From Pseudomonas sp. J452 (GTDB taxonomy: Bacteria > Pseudomonadota > Gammaproteobacteria > Pseudomonadales > Pseudomonadaceae), in contig NZ_CP088294.1 in the NCBI RefSeq assembly GCF_024666525.1, positions 3,162,001 through 3,226,000 on the forward strand: a stretch of DNA of 64,000 nt, given 5' to 3'. The notes below the pieces were generated by a model. It saw nothing but the letters and a program-made list of their open reading frames with translations. It was not told the DNA's origin and did not search any database. Shown piece by piece: positions 43,274 to 51,959 of the stretch; within the stretch, counting starts at the first letter, position 1, and each line of letters opens with the position of its first letter. The position numbers were made by a program, and so were the translations under genes.

Positions 43274-45009
43274 AGCGTCTGCTACTCGCCGCCGGTCTGC
43301 TGGGCCTGAGCCTGGCCGCCCAGGCCGGTCGCTACGAACTGGTGATCGACGAGGGCCAGGTGCGCTTCAGTGACGGCGTGCGTCCGGCGCTGACCGTCAA
43401 CGGCCAGAGCCCGGCACCGGAACTGCGTTTCCAGGAAGGCGAGGCGGTGGAAATCGCCGTCACCAACAAACTGGATCGCATGACCGCGCTGCACTGGCAC
43501 GGCATCCTGCTGCCCTATACCCAGGACGGCGTGCCGGGCATCAGCTTCCCCGGCATCCAGCCGGGTGAGACCTTCACCTACCGCTTTACGGTCAACCAGT
43601 CCGGCACTTACTGGTACCACGCCCATGCCGACTTCCAGGAACAGGAGGGCATCTACGGGCCGCTGATCATCGAGCCCAAGGGCCGTGAGCCGTACCGCTA
43701 CGACCGCGAGTACACGGTGCTGCTGTTCGACTGGCAGGACGAGAAGCCGGAGCGCACCCTGGCCAACCTGAAGAGGCAGGCCGACTACTACAACGACCAG
43801 CAGCCGACCCTCGGCGACCTGCTGCGCGACGCCAAACGCGACGGCTGGAGCGCGGCGCTCAAGGATCGCTGGGACTGGGGCAACATGCGCATGGCCAAGA
43901 CCGACATCGCCGATGTCAGCGGCTTCCGCTTCCTGGTCAATGGCCGCGATGCCGAGCAGAACTGGACCGCGCTGTTCAAGCCGGGCGAGCGGGTGCGCCT
44001 GCGCATCATCAACGGCTCGGGCATGAGCTACTTCGACCTGCGCATCCCCGGCCTGGCGATGACCGTGGTGCAGGCCGACGGCAACGATGTGCAGCCGGTG
44101 ACTGTCGACCAGCTGCGCATCGCCGTGGCGGAGACCTACGACGTGATCGTCCAGCCCAAGGAGGGCAAGGCCTATACCCTGTTCGCCGAATCCATGGACC
44201 GCCGTGGCTATGCCCGCGCCACCCTGGCTCCACGGGTCGGCATGCAGGCCGAGGTGCCCGAGTTGCGTGCCCCGCGCCTGCTGAGCATGGCCGACATGGG
44301 CATGGCTCACGCCGGGATGGATCATGGCTCGATGGGCGGTGACGAGATGGCTGGCATGGACCATTCGGCCATGGCAGGAATGGATCACTCCCAGATGGCG
44401 GGGATGGATCACTCGCAGATGACCGGCATGGACCATGGCGCGATGAATCATGCGGCCATGGCCCAGGCCAACAACCCGGACTACGCCGCGGGCAGTGGCA
44501 TTGCCCCCGAGCCGGTGGATGGCGGGCGCGTGCTGGTCTATGGCGACCTCAAGGCCATGCGCCCGGTCGACGGCTACCGGGCGCCGGACCGCACCGTCGA
44601 GCTGCAGCTGACCGGCAACATGGAACGCTACTTCTGGTCGTTCAACGGGGTGAAGTACTCCGAGGCCGAGCCGATCCGCCTGAAGTACGGCGAGCGCGTG
44701 CGCTTTCGCTTCGTCAACCAGACCATGATGAACCACCCCATGCACCTGCACGGCATGTGGATGCAGCTGGACAAGGGCAACGGCCAGTTCAACCCGCTCA
44801 AGCACGTGGTCAACGTGGCGCCGGGGCAGACCCTGGAAGTGGACGTGCCGGCCGATGCCATGGGCGAGTGGGCCTTCCATTGCCACCTGATCTACCACAT
44901 GGGCAGCGGCATGTTCCGCAAGGTCGTGGTCGAGGCGGCAGACGGCAGTACCCAGCCGTTCTACAGCGAGCAACCGGCGGCCAAGGAGAGCGAACATGCG
45001 CATCATTAA
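43270..45009 (+). CDS. copA: Multicopper oxidase CopA
   Basis: 579 residues. The four copper-binding motifs are in place: [28 protein letters not shown] and [12 protein letters not shown]. Before the third cupredoxin domain, at about 340-395, are repeated GMDHS(A/Q)M units, the metal-storage repeats of CopA/PcoA. It oxidises Cu(I) and protects the periplasm. The signal peptide ([19 protein letters not shown]) is Sec-like and lacks the twin arginine usual for CopA. It starts inside the cupredoxin stop and overlaps copB by 14 nt. Confidence 0.95.
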   Translation: MKRLLLAAGLLGLSLAAQAGRYELVIDEGQVRFSDGVRPALTVNGQSPAPELRFQEGEAVEIAVTNKLDRMTALHWHGILLPYTQDGVPGISFPGIQPGETFTYRFTVNQSGTYWYHAHADFQEQEGIYGPLIIEPKGREPYRYDREYTVLLFDWQDEKPERTLANLKRQADYYNDQQPTLGDLLRDAKRDGWSAALKDRWDWGNMRMAKTDIADVSGFRFLVNGRDAEQNWTALFKPGERVRLRIINGSGMSYFDLRIPGLAMTVVQADGNDVQPVTVDQLRIAVAETYDVIVQPKEGKAYTLFAESMDRRGYARATLAPRVGMQAEVPELRAPRLLSMADMGMAHAGMDHGSMGGDEMAGMDHSAMAGMDHSQMAGMDHSQMTGMDHGAMNHAAMAQANNPDYAAGSGIAPEPVDGGRVLVYGDLKAMRPVDGYRAPDRTVELQLTGNMERYFWSFNGVKYSEAEPIRLKYGERVRFRFVNQTMMNHPMHLHGMWMQLDKGNGQFNPLKHVVNVAPGQTLEVDVPADAMGEWAFHCHLIYHMGSGMFRKVVVEAADGSTQPFYSEQPAAKESEHAHH

Positions 45010-45700
45010 TCTGCTGCCGGCCCTGCTGCTGGCCACCCCGGCGCTGGCCATGGAACCGCACATGGACGCCATGCCGGTAGCCAAGCTGGCCGTGGATCAC
45101 CTGGAACAGCGCTTCGATGGCGACGACCAGGCGCTGGCCTGGGAGCTGGAGGCCACCTACGGCAACGACCTGCACAAGGCAGTACTGAAAAGCAGCGGCG
45201 AGCGTGCCGACGGCGGGCCGACCGAGTCCAGCGAGACCCAGTTGCTGTATCGGCGCATGGCCAGCGAGTTCTTCGACTGGCAGGCCGGCGTGCGTCATGA
45301 CGACCAGCCGGGGCCGGCGCGCAGCTATGCCGTGCTTGGGGTGAAAGGCCTGGCGCCGCAGTGGATCGAGCTGGACGCCAACCTGTTCGTCAGCGAGCGC
45401 GGCGACCCGTCGCTGCGCGTCGAGGCCGAGTACGAGCTGCTGCTGACCCAGCGCTGGGTGCTGGAGCCCAAGCTGGAATACGACCTGGCGCTGGCCGACG
45501 ATCGCGACCTGGGCGTTGGCGCCGGTGGCAGCACCCTAGAGGCCGGGCTGCGCCTGAATTACCGGGTCAGCCCGCAATTCTCGCCCTATGTTGGCTATGT
45601 CTGGGAGAAGACCTACGGCCGCAGTGGCGACTGGCTGCGCGACGAAGGCGAGCATGACGAGGAGGGCGCCTGGGTGCTGGGGCTGAAGTTCTGGTTGTGA
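44996..45700 (+). CDS. copB: Copper resistance outer-membrane protein CopB
   Basis: 234 residues with a Sec signal peptide ([18 protein letters not shown]). It predicts a small outer-membrane beta-barrel: alternating hydrophobic strands such as [51 protein letters not shown] and [21 protein letters not shown], ending ...VLGLKFWL. It lacks the long Met-rich N-terminal stretch of some CopB proteins (only MEPHMDAM). It completes the operon. Its last codons are duplicated about 235 bases downstream in a repeat block, as noted separately. Confidence 0.93.
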   Translation: MRIINLLPALLLATPALAMEPHMDAMPVAKLAVDHLEQRFDGDDQALAWELEATYGNDLHKAVLKSSGERADGGPTESSETQLLYRRMASEFFDWQAGVRHDDQPGPARSYAVLGVKGLAPQWIELDANLFVSERGDPSLRVEAEYELLLTQRWVLEPKLEYDLALADDRDLGVGAGGSTLEAGLRLNYRVSPQFSPYVGYVWEKTYGRSGDWLRDEGEHDEEGAWVLGLKFWL

Positions 45701-46066
45701 ATCACCCTCTCCCACTTGTGGGAGAGGGGTCGGGGGAGAGGGCGGTGGGCAATTCACCCTCTCCCCAGCCCTCTCCCGTGAACGGGAGAGGGGGCGGCCA
45801 GCCTGTAGCCCGGATGCAATCCGGGGACGAAATGGCCGGATTCCCGGATTGCATCCGGGCTACGGGGGCTGCGCGCCAAGCGCGAGCATGCCGATGGGTG
45901 GGCTTGGGTGCTGGGGTTGAAGTTCTGGTGTGAGTCACCCCTCTCCCGCTTGTGGGAGAGGGGGCGGGGGAGAGGGCTGTGGGCAACTCAGCCTCTCCCC
46001 AGCCTGTAGCCCGGATGCAATCCCGGGCGGAGTGGCCTGCTTCCCGGATTGCATCCGGGCTACGGG
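45671..46066. repeat. Tandem duplication of the copB tail with REP palindromes
   Basis: Unit A 45671-45866 and unit B 45906-46066 share the copB last codons (TGGGTGCTGGGG.TGAAGTTC), a CTCTCCC...GGGAGAGGG stem and a GTAGCCCGGATGC REP palindrome (45805-45863; 46006-46063). Unit B has lost one T and with it the stop codon. The rest of 45701-46128 contains no gene. Confidence 0.8.
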
Positions 46067-46128
46067 TGACGAGAGGGCTTCGGGCATGGGGTACAATGCC
46101 CGCCGTTTTCCGCTTCCAGGCCCTCGCC

Positions 46129-46959
46129 ATGCAACATCCCGCCGAACACTCGCCGCTGGGCAAGTCCAGCGAATACCTGTCCAGCTACAGCCCCGAGCTG
46201 CTGTTCCCGATTCCGCGCGCCACCAAGTGGGCCGAATTGGGGCTGACGGCCAGCACCTTGCCTTACCAAGGCGTGGACTACTGGAACTGCTACGAGCTGT
46301 CCTGGCTGCTGCCTTCCGGCAAGCCGGTGGTGGCCATCGGCGAGTTCGCCATCCCGGCCGACTCGCCGAATATCATCGAGTCCAAGTCGTTCAAGCTCTA
46401 CCTCAACTCGCTGAACCAGAGCACCTATGCCAGCCAGGCCGAGGTCGAGCAGGTGCTGGCACGCGACCTGTCGGCCTGCGCCGGGGCGCCGGTGGCGGTG
46501 CGGGTGCGCAGCCTGGATGCGGTGGCCGCCGAGGGCGTGGCCGTGCTGCCGGGACGCTGCGTCGACGAGCTGGAAATTGCGGTCAGCGACTACGCCCATC
46601 CGCGTCCCGAGCTGCTGCGCTGCGCGGCGGGCGAGATCGTCGAGGAAACCCTCTACAGCCACCTGCTCAAATCCAACTGCCCGGTCACCGGCCAGCCCGA
46701 CTGGGGCACCCTGGTGGTCGAGTACCGCGGCCCGCGCCTGGACGCCGCCAGCCTGCTGGCCTACGTGGTGAGCTTCCGCCAGCACCAGGACTTCCACGAG
46801 CAGTGCGTGGAGCGGGTGTTCCTCGACCTGCAGCGCCTGCTGCAGCCGCAGCGGTTGACCGTATATGCACGCTACGTGCGCCGCGGCGGGCTGGATATCA
46901 ACCCGTACCGCAGCACGGCGCCGATCAGCCCGGACAATCGGCGGTTGGTACGTCAGTAA
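46129..46959 (+). CDS. queF: NADPH-dependent 7-cyano-7-deazaguanine reductase QueF
   Basis: 276 residues from [16 protein letters not shown], the usual start of the long, two-domain QueF. The QueF motif [11 protein letters not shown] is at 84-94 and the catalytic Cys184 lies in [13 protein letters not shown]. It reduces preQ0 to preQ1 for queuosine in the tRNA wobble position. A good TACAAT (46092-46097) lies 32 bases before the start and just after a REP element. It is monocistronic, with its own terminator. Confidence 0.95.
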   Translation: MQHPAEHSPLGKSSEYLSSYSPELLFPIPRATKWAELGLTASTLPYQGVDYWNCYELSWLLPSGKPVVAIGEFAIPADSPNIIESKSFKLYLNSLNQSTYASQAEVEQVLARDLSACAGAPVAVRVRSLDAVAAEGVAVLPGRCVDELEIAVSDYAHPRPELLRCAAGEIVEETLYSHLLKSNCPVTGQPDWGTLVVEYRGPRLDAASLLAYVVSFRQHQDFHEQCVERVFLDLQRLLQPQRLTVYARYVRRGGLDINPYRSTAPISPDNRRLVRQ

Positions 46960-46983
46960 GTAAAAGCCGCTGTTCACTAAAGG

Positions 46984-47022
46984 AAAACGCCGCTTTCCTC
47001 CTCCTGGAAAGCGGCGTTTTTC
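46984..47022 (+). terminator. Terminator of queF
   Basis: AACGCCGCTTTCC pairs with GGAAAGCGGCGTT across a 7-nt loop and is followed by TTTTCC. Confidence 0.9.
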
Positions 47023-47050
47023 CTTGCGGTAAATGCAGCGGCCAGGCAAC

Positions 47051-47155
47051 GGGAGAATGACTTTCTGGCAACACGGACAGTCCCCTCTCCCACTTGTGAG
47101 GGTTAGGGAGAGGGGAGCAAAGCGCTTAGGGTTGTAGCCCGGATGCAATCCGGGG
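47051..47155 (-). repeat. Inverted partner of the 25666-25744 repeat, with one REP arm
   Basis: 47051-47128 is the reverse complement of 25666-25744 with about eight changes. 47134-47154 is a single GTAGCCCGGATGC arm without its partner. Together with the terminator they fill the 203-bp gap between queF and the DUF4404 gene. Confidence 0.75.
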
Positions 47156-47162
47156 AGGGTGC

Positions 47163-47426
47163 TCAGATCCCCATATTGGCCAGGCTCTGCAGGATATTGC
47201 GCAGGGTGCCGGCCAGGGTCGGGTGCTGACTTTCGAAGCGCTCCACGGCCAGGTTGACCCCATCGACCAGGCTGGCATCCGGCGCGCTGGCCAGCTCCTT
47301 GGCCAGTTTCAGGTCGATCTCCTGCATCAGTTCGAGCAGGGCGGCGCGGTCGTTCACGTCCAGCGGAATATCGGTGGCGAGCTCGTCGCGCAGTTGCTGG
47401 AGATGTTGCTGCAGGCGTTCGGGCAT
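47163..47426 (-). CDS. DUF4404 family protein
   Basis: 87 residues, all helical: MPERLQQHLQQLRDELA, VNDRAALLELMQEIDLKLAKELA, and LVDGVNLAVERFESQHPTLAGTLRNILQSLANMGI. The repeated charged-helix pattern with a final NIL..L..MGI is what I recognise as DUF4404, a small cytoplasmic protein common next to queF in pseudomonads. No function is known. The REP arm is directly at its stop codon. Confidence 0.8.
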   Translation of the reverse strand: MPERLQQHLQQLRDELATDIPLDVNDRAALLELMQEIDLKLAKELASAPDASLVDGVNLAVERFESQHPTLAGTLRNILQSLANMGI

Positions 47427-47540
47427 GGTTTCTCTCCTTCAAGACAGCAAAGTGGACCCTCACTCGACGGCAAAGGTTCGTCCTTTTGCTTGAAGGTTAA
47501 TCCAGCTCGCGCGCTCTTGCCTGATCGGGATCAATTGCGC

Positions 47541-48188
47541 TCAGGGTTTTTCGCCTTTGTGCCGGCGCATGGCCAGATCCTGCAGGCAGGCCGGCACTTC
47601 ACTCGGGTGGTCGATCACCGAGTGCGCGCCGAGGCGATAGAGCTGCAGGGTCGCCTCGACCCGCAGCTTCTCGCGCTCACTGCTCGACAAGGCCTGCCAG
47701 TCGCCCAGGGCCAGGCCGCACAGCGAGCCACAGGTGGCCAGGGCGATGCACCACAGTCCGGCATTGAGTCCGGCCTGCAACAGGCGCGGTTCGCTGGCGA
47801 TCAGCACGCAGCCGTGCAGTTTATCGACCTGCAACCCGCTGAGGGCCAGCCAGATGCTGTCCGGTGCCGGCCAGGGGCGGGCTTGGCCGCGCTGCCCGGC
47901 TGCGAGCCAGGCAGGCAGTGCGGAGGCCAGGCGGGCGCTGGCGGCCGGCGGTAACTCGTCGAGCCAGGCAGCTGGCAGCTGCTGTTGTTGTACTTGAGCA
48001 AGCAGTTCGCTGACGCCCGGTAGGCATTCCGCATGCTCGGCGGCGCTGGCCAGCAAGGCGGCGTCCTCCAGCGGGCCGGCTGTGTGGGCGAGGGCAACCG
48101 GCAAGGTGCGGGCGCCGAAGTCCACCAGGCAGCCGGAGAGGCCGAACAGCAGGGCATTGAAAGCGGGGGCAGCGTTGGGGCTGGACAT
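47541..48188 (-). CDS. HAD-fold protein lacking the catalytic aspartates (PhnX-like)
   Basis: 215 residues. The fold resembles the haloacid dehalogenase superfamily, close to phosphonoacetaldehyde hydrolase: a start strand, SELLAQVQ cap region, KLHGCVLIASEPRLLQAGLNAGLWCIALA and the final VIDHPSEVPACLQDL. But motif I, normally FDxDGT, reads FGLSGCLVDFG: both the nucleophile and the acid/base Asp are replaced (Gly and Ser). Classical phosphatase activity is therefore not expected. It could be a regulator, or a decayed enzyme that has kept its fold. The gene is intact. Confidence 0.7.
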   Translation of the reverse strand: MSSPNAAPAFNALLFGLSGCLVDFGARTLPVALAHTAGPLEDAALLASAAEHAECLPGVSELLAQVQQQQLPAAWLDELPPAASARLASALPAWLAAGQRGQARPWPAPDSIWLALSGLQVDKLHGCVLIASEPRLLQAGLNAGLWCIALATCGSLCGLALGDWQALSSSEREKLRVEATLQLYRLGAHSVIDHPSEVPACLQDLAMRRHKGEKP

Positions 48189-48264
48189 GACGTGGATTCC
48201 CGAGATTCACGGGGCAGGCTAATCCACGCCGATGACGTTTCAGTGACGCCGAGGTTTCAGCCTC

Positions 48265-48672
48265 TCAGGCGCCCATCACGCTACGCAGGCTGTCAGGCAC
48301 CGGCACCGAGGCGTTGCTGGCATGGTCGATCCAGACCAGCTTGCAATGGCCTTCGCCGTAGCAGTTGTGCGGATCTTCGCGGGTGCTCAGGCGATGCTCG
48401 ACCACCAGGCTGCTGCGCCCGACCGCGCCGGCGTACAGTTCGATCACCACGGTAGCCGGATGCACCACCGGCTTGAGGTAGGTGTGCAGGGTCTGCAGGA
48501 CGACTGGCCCCTGCGGTGCGTGGTCGATGGCAATGCCGGCGAGGGCGAACCACTCCACCCGCGCTTCCTGCACATATTCGAGATAGACGGTGTTGTTGAC
48601 GTGGCCGTAGTTGTCCATATCGCCCCAGCGAACCGGGATATGGGCGGTGTGCAGAAGGCGTTTTTCCGTCAT
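48265..48672 (-). CDS. Acyl-CoA thioesterase, 4-hydroxybenzoyl-CoA thioesterase fold
   Basis: 135 residues, hot-dog fold of the YbgC/FadM type: VRWGDMDNYGHVNNTVYLEYVQEARVEWF with the catalytic Asp in GDMD and the helix following GHVNN. It hydrolyses acyl-CoA thioesters. No membrane segment is seen. It is divergent from mlaA with 108 bases between the two starts. The substrate is unknown; short-chain activity is usual for the subfamily. Confidence 0.88.
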   Translation of the reverse strand: MTEKRLLHTAHIPVRWGDMDNYGHVNNTVYLEYVQEARVEWFALAGIAIDHAPQGPVVLQTLHTYLKPVVHPATVVIELYAGAVGRSSLVVEHRLSTREDPHNCYGEGHCKLVWIDHASNASVPVPDSLRSVMGA

Positions 48673-48780
48673 GCGTTCGTCCGCTATGCTGCTGCCTTAA
48701 GAGGCCGGGCTGTTTATACTGCGCGACCTGATGGGCTGGCCGTGGGCCGCCACACTACTGTTGCCATGGAGAGACTGCAA

Positions 48781-49482
48781 ATGCGTATGGCTGCTGCAAG
48801 CTGGATCGAACGTCTGGGTCGTTTGTGTGCCTGTGCCACCCTGGTGCTGGTTCCGGCACTGGCGCAGGCCTCTGAAGACGATCCGTGGGAATCCTTCAAT
48901 CGTCCGATGTTCAGTTTCAATGACACTCTCGATACCTACGCGCTGAAGCCGTTGGCGCAGGGTTATCAGACCGTGACCCCGCAATTTCTCGAGGATGGTG
49001 TGCACAACGTCTTCGGCAATATCGGCGATGTCGGCAACCTGGCCAACAACCTGCTGCAGGGCAAGGTGCATGATGCGGGCGTGGATACCGGCCGCCTGAT
49101 CTTCAACACCACCTTCGGCGTGCTGGGCTTCTTCGACGTGGCCACCAAGATGGGCCTGCAGCGCAGCGACGAAGACTTCGGCCAGACCCTGGGTGCCTGG
49201 GGCCTGAACAGTGGCCCGTACCTGGTGCTGCCGTTCATGGGGCCGAGCAGCGTGCGGGATGCCGGGGCGAAGATTCCGGACAGCTACCTGGGCATGTACC
49301 CCTACATCGACCATGTACCGACCCGCAACGTCACCCGTGGGGTGAATGTGATCGACAGCCGTGCCAGCCTGCTCGAGGCCGAGAAGATGGTCAGTGGTGA
49401 CAAGTACATCTTCATTCGTAACGCCTACCTGCAGAATCGCGAATTCCGCGTGCAGGATGGCGAAGTGGTCGACGATTTTTGA
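48781..49482 (+). CDS. mlaA: Phospholipid-binding lipoprotein MlaA (VacJ)
   Basis: 233 residues. A Sec-type signal region precedes DDPWESFNRPMFSFNDTLDTYALKPLAQGY, the MlaA signature, followed by FGNIGDVGNLANNLLQGK, LGFFDVATKMGL and LVLPFMGPSSVRDA. MlaA sits in the outer membrane with a porin and removes phospholipid from the outer leaflet, passing it to MlaC. The signal peptide ends ALAQAS rather than in a clear lipobox; a Cys is present in CACATLVL, so lipidation is uncertain. The start at 48781 has a GAGAG ribosome site and a TATACT -10 (48715-48720). Confidence 0.93.
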   Translation: MRMAAASWIERLGRLCACATLVLVPALAQASEDDPWESFNRPMFSFNDTLDTYALKPLAQGYQTVTPQFLEDGVHNVFGNIGDVGNLANNLLQGKVHDAGVDTGRLIFNTTFGVLGFFDVATKMGLQRSDEDFGQTLGAWGLNSGPYLVLPFMGPSSVRDAGAKIPDSYLGMYPYIDHVPTRNVTRGVNVIDSRASLLEAEKMVSGDKYIFIRNAYLQNREFRVQDGEVVDDF

Positions 49483-49499
49483 TCGGCGGCAGATAAACG

Positions 49500-49525
49500 A
49501 AAAAGGCGGCCTAGGCCGCCTTTTT
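49500..49525. terminator. Bidirectional terminator between mlaA and the PilZ gene
   Basis: AAAAAGGCGGC-CTAG-GCCGCCTTTTT, a perfect hairpin with T tracts on both strands, between two convergent genes. Confidence 0.9.
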
Positions 49526-49541
49526 CATGTCCAGATGTAAC

Positions 49542-49841
49542 TCAGGTCATCGACAGGATGGCCAGTCCGATGGATTGGCGCCCATCGCCCAGGTCGATGA
49601 TGCGCATTACTTCGCTTTCGGCATTGAGTCCCTGCAGCTCGTTGTGGTCGGAGGCGATATGCACCTTGACCTTCTGGCCCATGGTCACGCTGCATTCTGC
49701 TTCCAGTTGCATGCCGGTGCTCGACAGGTCGAGGCACAGGGCGGGTATGGCGCGGCCATCAATGTGCAAAGTGACTGGGGCTTCCAGTCGCATGCGGATG
49801 AAGTCACGTTTCTCGCTGTAGGCACGATCGCTTTGGCTCAT
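49542..49841 (-). CDS. Small single-domain PilZ protein
   Basis: 99 residues covering one PilZ domain. The c-di-GMP motifs are present: EKRDFIRMR (RxxxR) and LDLSSTGMQL (D/NxSxxG). It should bind c-di-GMP in the cytoplasm and act on an unknown target. It is divergent from the rssB-type gene (208 bases between starts), whose product also handles c-di-GMP-linked or stress signalling in pseudomonads, but a functional link is unproved. Confidence 0.9.
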   Translation of the reverse strand: MSQSDRAYSEKRDFIRMRLEAPVTLHIDGRAIPALCLDLSSTGMQLEAECSVTMGQKVKVHIASDHNELQGLNAESEVMRIIDLGDGRQSIGLAILSMT

Positions 49842-50049
49842 GGACCCTGTCCTCTTGTTTTATTGGGTACTCCCGCGGGTCGTTATAACCCCCGCGGATT
49901 TGAGGTGTAAAGTCGCCTGGCGACAATCGGCAGCGGCTTGAATCGACTGCAGGATGGGAGTACCGTCTGCGCCGTGAAATGATCGTGTGCGGAAGCCTCC
50001 GAACACCAATCGTCAACTCCCTCTCCGGCGTCGTTTGCCTGGATACTGC

Positions 50050-51234
50050 ATGCACAATCCCAGCGCCAAGCTGCTGATTATCGATGATGACGAGGTGGTT
50101 CGTGCCAGCCTCGCCGCCTACCTTGAAGACAGCGGTTTCACTGTCCTGCAGGCTGCCAATGGCTTGCAGGGGCTGGAAGTCTTCGAGCTGCAGCGCCCCG
50201 ATGTGGTCATCTGCGATCTGCGCATGCCGCAGGTCGATGGTCTGGAGCTGATCCGCCGGATCAACGTGCTCAATACCGAAGTGCCGGTGATCGTGGTCTC
50301 CGGTGCCGGGGTGATGAGCGATGCCGTCGAGGCCCTGCGCCTGGGCGCCGCCGACTACCTGATCAAGCCCCTGGAAGACCTCGCCGTCCTCGAGCACTCG
50401 GTGCGCCGCGCACTCGACCGTACCCACCTGCGTCTGGAAAACCAGCGCTACCGCGAGAAGCTGGAAACCGCCAACCGCGAGCTGCAAGCCAGCCTGCACC
50501 TGCTGCAGGAAGACCAGAACGCCGGGCGCCAGGTGCAGATGAACATGCTGCCGCTGACCCCTTGGCGGGTCGACGGGCTGGAGTTCGCCCACCAGATCAT
50601 TCCGTCGCTGTACCTGTCCGGCGACTTCGTCGACTACTTCCGGGTCGATGAACGGCGCATAGCCTTCTATTTGGCCGACGTATCCGGCCACGGCGCTTCC
50701 TCGGCCTTCGTCACCGTGCTGTTGAAGTTCATGACCACTCGTCTGTTGTACGAGTCGCGCCGCGGTGGTTTGCTGCCCGAATTCAAGCCTTCCGATGTGC
50801 TCGGCCATATCAATCGGGGTCTGATCAACTGCAAGTTGGGCAAGCACGTGACCATGCTCGGCGGGGTGATCGATGAGCAGAGCGGCAAGCTGACCTACAG
50901 CATTGGCGGGCACCTGCCGCTGCCGGTGTTGTTCAGCGAAGGTCACGCCCACTACCTGGAAGGCCGCGGCCTGCCGGTAGGTTTGTTCAATGAGGCGGTC
51001 TACACCGACCTGCAAATGGACCTGCCCAAGTCCTTCAGCCTGACCCTGCTGTCCGACGGCATTCTGGATCTTTTGCCCGGCGATACACTCAAAGAGAAGG
51101 AAGCCATATTGCCGCAGCTGATAAGCTCGGCCGGCGGTACGCTCGATGGCCTGCGTCAGGTCCTTGGGCTGGCCAATCTGGGCGAGATGCCCGATGATAT
51201 CGCCTTGCTGGTGTTGAGCAGGAACCTTGCATGA
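50050..51234 (+). CDS. rssB: Response regulator with PP2C-type phosphatase domain (RssB-like)
   Basis: 394 residues from MHNPSAKLLIIDDDE; a longer frame begins at 49987 but has no such start. Receiver with Asp56 in VVICDLRMP, a coiled-coil linker at about 135-170, and a SpoIIE/PP2C-type phosphatase domain: GDFVDYFRVDERRIAFYLADVSGHGASSAFVT, GGVIDEQSGKLTYSIGGHLP and MPDDIALLVL. This is the pseudomonad RssB, which controls RpoS stability or an anti-sigma switch. It overlaps the STAS gene by 4 nt, so RssB probably dephosphorylates RssC in a partner-switching circuit. Confidence 0.93.
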   Translation: MHNPSAKLLIIDDDEVVRASLAAYLEDSGFTVLQAANGLQGLEVFELQRPDVVICDLRMPQVDGLELIRRINVLNTEVPVIVVSGAGVMSDAVEALRLGAADYLIKPLEDLAVLEHSVRRALDRTHLRLENQRYREKLETANRELQASLHLLQEDQNAGRQVQMNMLPLTPWRVDGLEFAHQIIPSLYLSGDFVDYFRVDERRIAFYLADVSGHGASSAFVTVLLKFMTTRLLYESRRGGLLPEFKPSDVLGHINRGLINCKLGKHVTMLGGVIDEQSGKLTYSIGGHLPLPVLFSEGHAHYLEGRGLPVGLFNEAVYTDLQMDLPKSFSLTLLSDGILDLLPGDTLKEKEAILPQLISSAGGTLDGLRQVLGLANLGEMPDDIALLVLSRNLA

Positions 51235-51725
51235 ATCCTGGGAATAGCCCCGGTAGAATCCAGTTTGCCGAGCAGGACGGTACCTTCGTTCTGAAGTTCA
51301 TCGGTGAAGTGCGCCTGACCTTGTGCTCGGCGCTGGACTCCACAATCGAAAAAATCTTCACGGCGCTGAATTTTTCGGCGATCGTCATCGATCTGACGGA
51401 AACCCGTAGCATCGATAGCACCACGCTTGGCCTGCTGGCCAAGCTCTCGATCCTATCGCGGCAGAAGATCGGCCTCTTGCCGACCGTGGTCACCACCCAC
51501 GCGGACATCACCCGGCTGCTGCAGTCGATGGGCTTCGATCAGGTGTTCAATATCGTCAACCAGCCGATCCCTTGCCCGGAGTGCCTGGATGACCTGCCGT
51601 CGCAGGATCATTCGGAAGCAGTGGTCAAGGCCAAGGTGCTGGAAGCGCACCGCATCCTCATGGGCCTCAACGACTCCAATCGCGAGGCGTTCCATGATCT
51701 GGTGAGCGCGCTGGAACGCAGCTAG
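51231..51725 (+). CDS. rssC: STAS-domain anti-anti-sigma factor (RssC)
   Basis: 164 residues. A STAS domain occupies about 10-110: VIDLTETRSIDSTTLGLLAKLSIL carries the phosphorylatable Ser63 after Asp62. It pairs with RssB by a 4-nt overlap. In P. aeruginosa RssC is the substrate of the RssB phosphatase and acts in a partner-switch with an anti-sigma kinase; that kinase is not encoded here. The stop codon TAG lies within the first bases of the MITE-like element at 51722, so the native end may have been altered by insertion. Confidence 0.92.
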   Translation: MNPGNSPGRIQFAEQDGTFVLKFIGEVRLTLCSALDSTIEKIFTALNFSAIVIDLTETRSIDSTTLGLLAKLSILSRQKIGLLPTVVTTHADITRLLQSMGFDQVFNIVNQPIPCPECLDDLPSQDHSEAVVKAKVLEAHRILMGLNDSNREAFHDLVSALERS

Positions 51726-51896
51726 CAGGCAGTTGAAAAACTACCTGCGTTGCCATCGCTGCGTTAAAAACACGCTAAAAATGCTCATTTACAGCTCGTA
51801 AACTGCGCTTCTTCGCCGTTTTGACCAGCCGGAGGCTGTTACTAACGTTGCGCCTTGCGCTGGCTACCTCGCCTACGTTTTTCAACAGCCTGCTAG
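51722..51896. mobile_element. MITE-like element, copy 2 (175 bp)
   Basis: Terminal inverted repeats CTAGCAGGCAGTTGAAAAAC (51722-51741) and its inverse at 51877-51896 match at 19 of 20 positions. The interior shares TGCTCATTTAC...CGTAAACTGCGCTTC.TCGCC (51782-51817) and GTTAAAAACA with copy 1. The ends differ from copy 1, so this is either a related subfamily or a diverged copy. It carries no gene. Confidence 0.75.
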
Positions 51897-51909
51897 GCCG
51901 GCCAGGAAT

Positions 51910-51947
51910 AAAAAAGGGCGATACCCGCCAAGGTATCGCCCTTTTTC
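51910..51947. terminator. Bidirectional terminator between rssC and tal
   Basis: AAAAAGGGCGATACC pairs with GGTATCGCCCTTTTT across a 6-nt loop, with T tracts on both strands, 13 bases past the tal stop. Confidence 0.9.
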
Positions 51948-51959
51948 TTTGCCCGGGAA

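Noticed and set aside
47541..48188. Functional phnX (phosphonoacetaldehyde hydrolase)
   Set aside because: Motif I lacks both catalytic Asp residues and no phosphonate genes are nearby.
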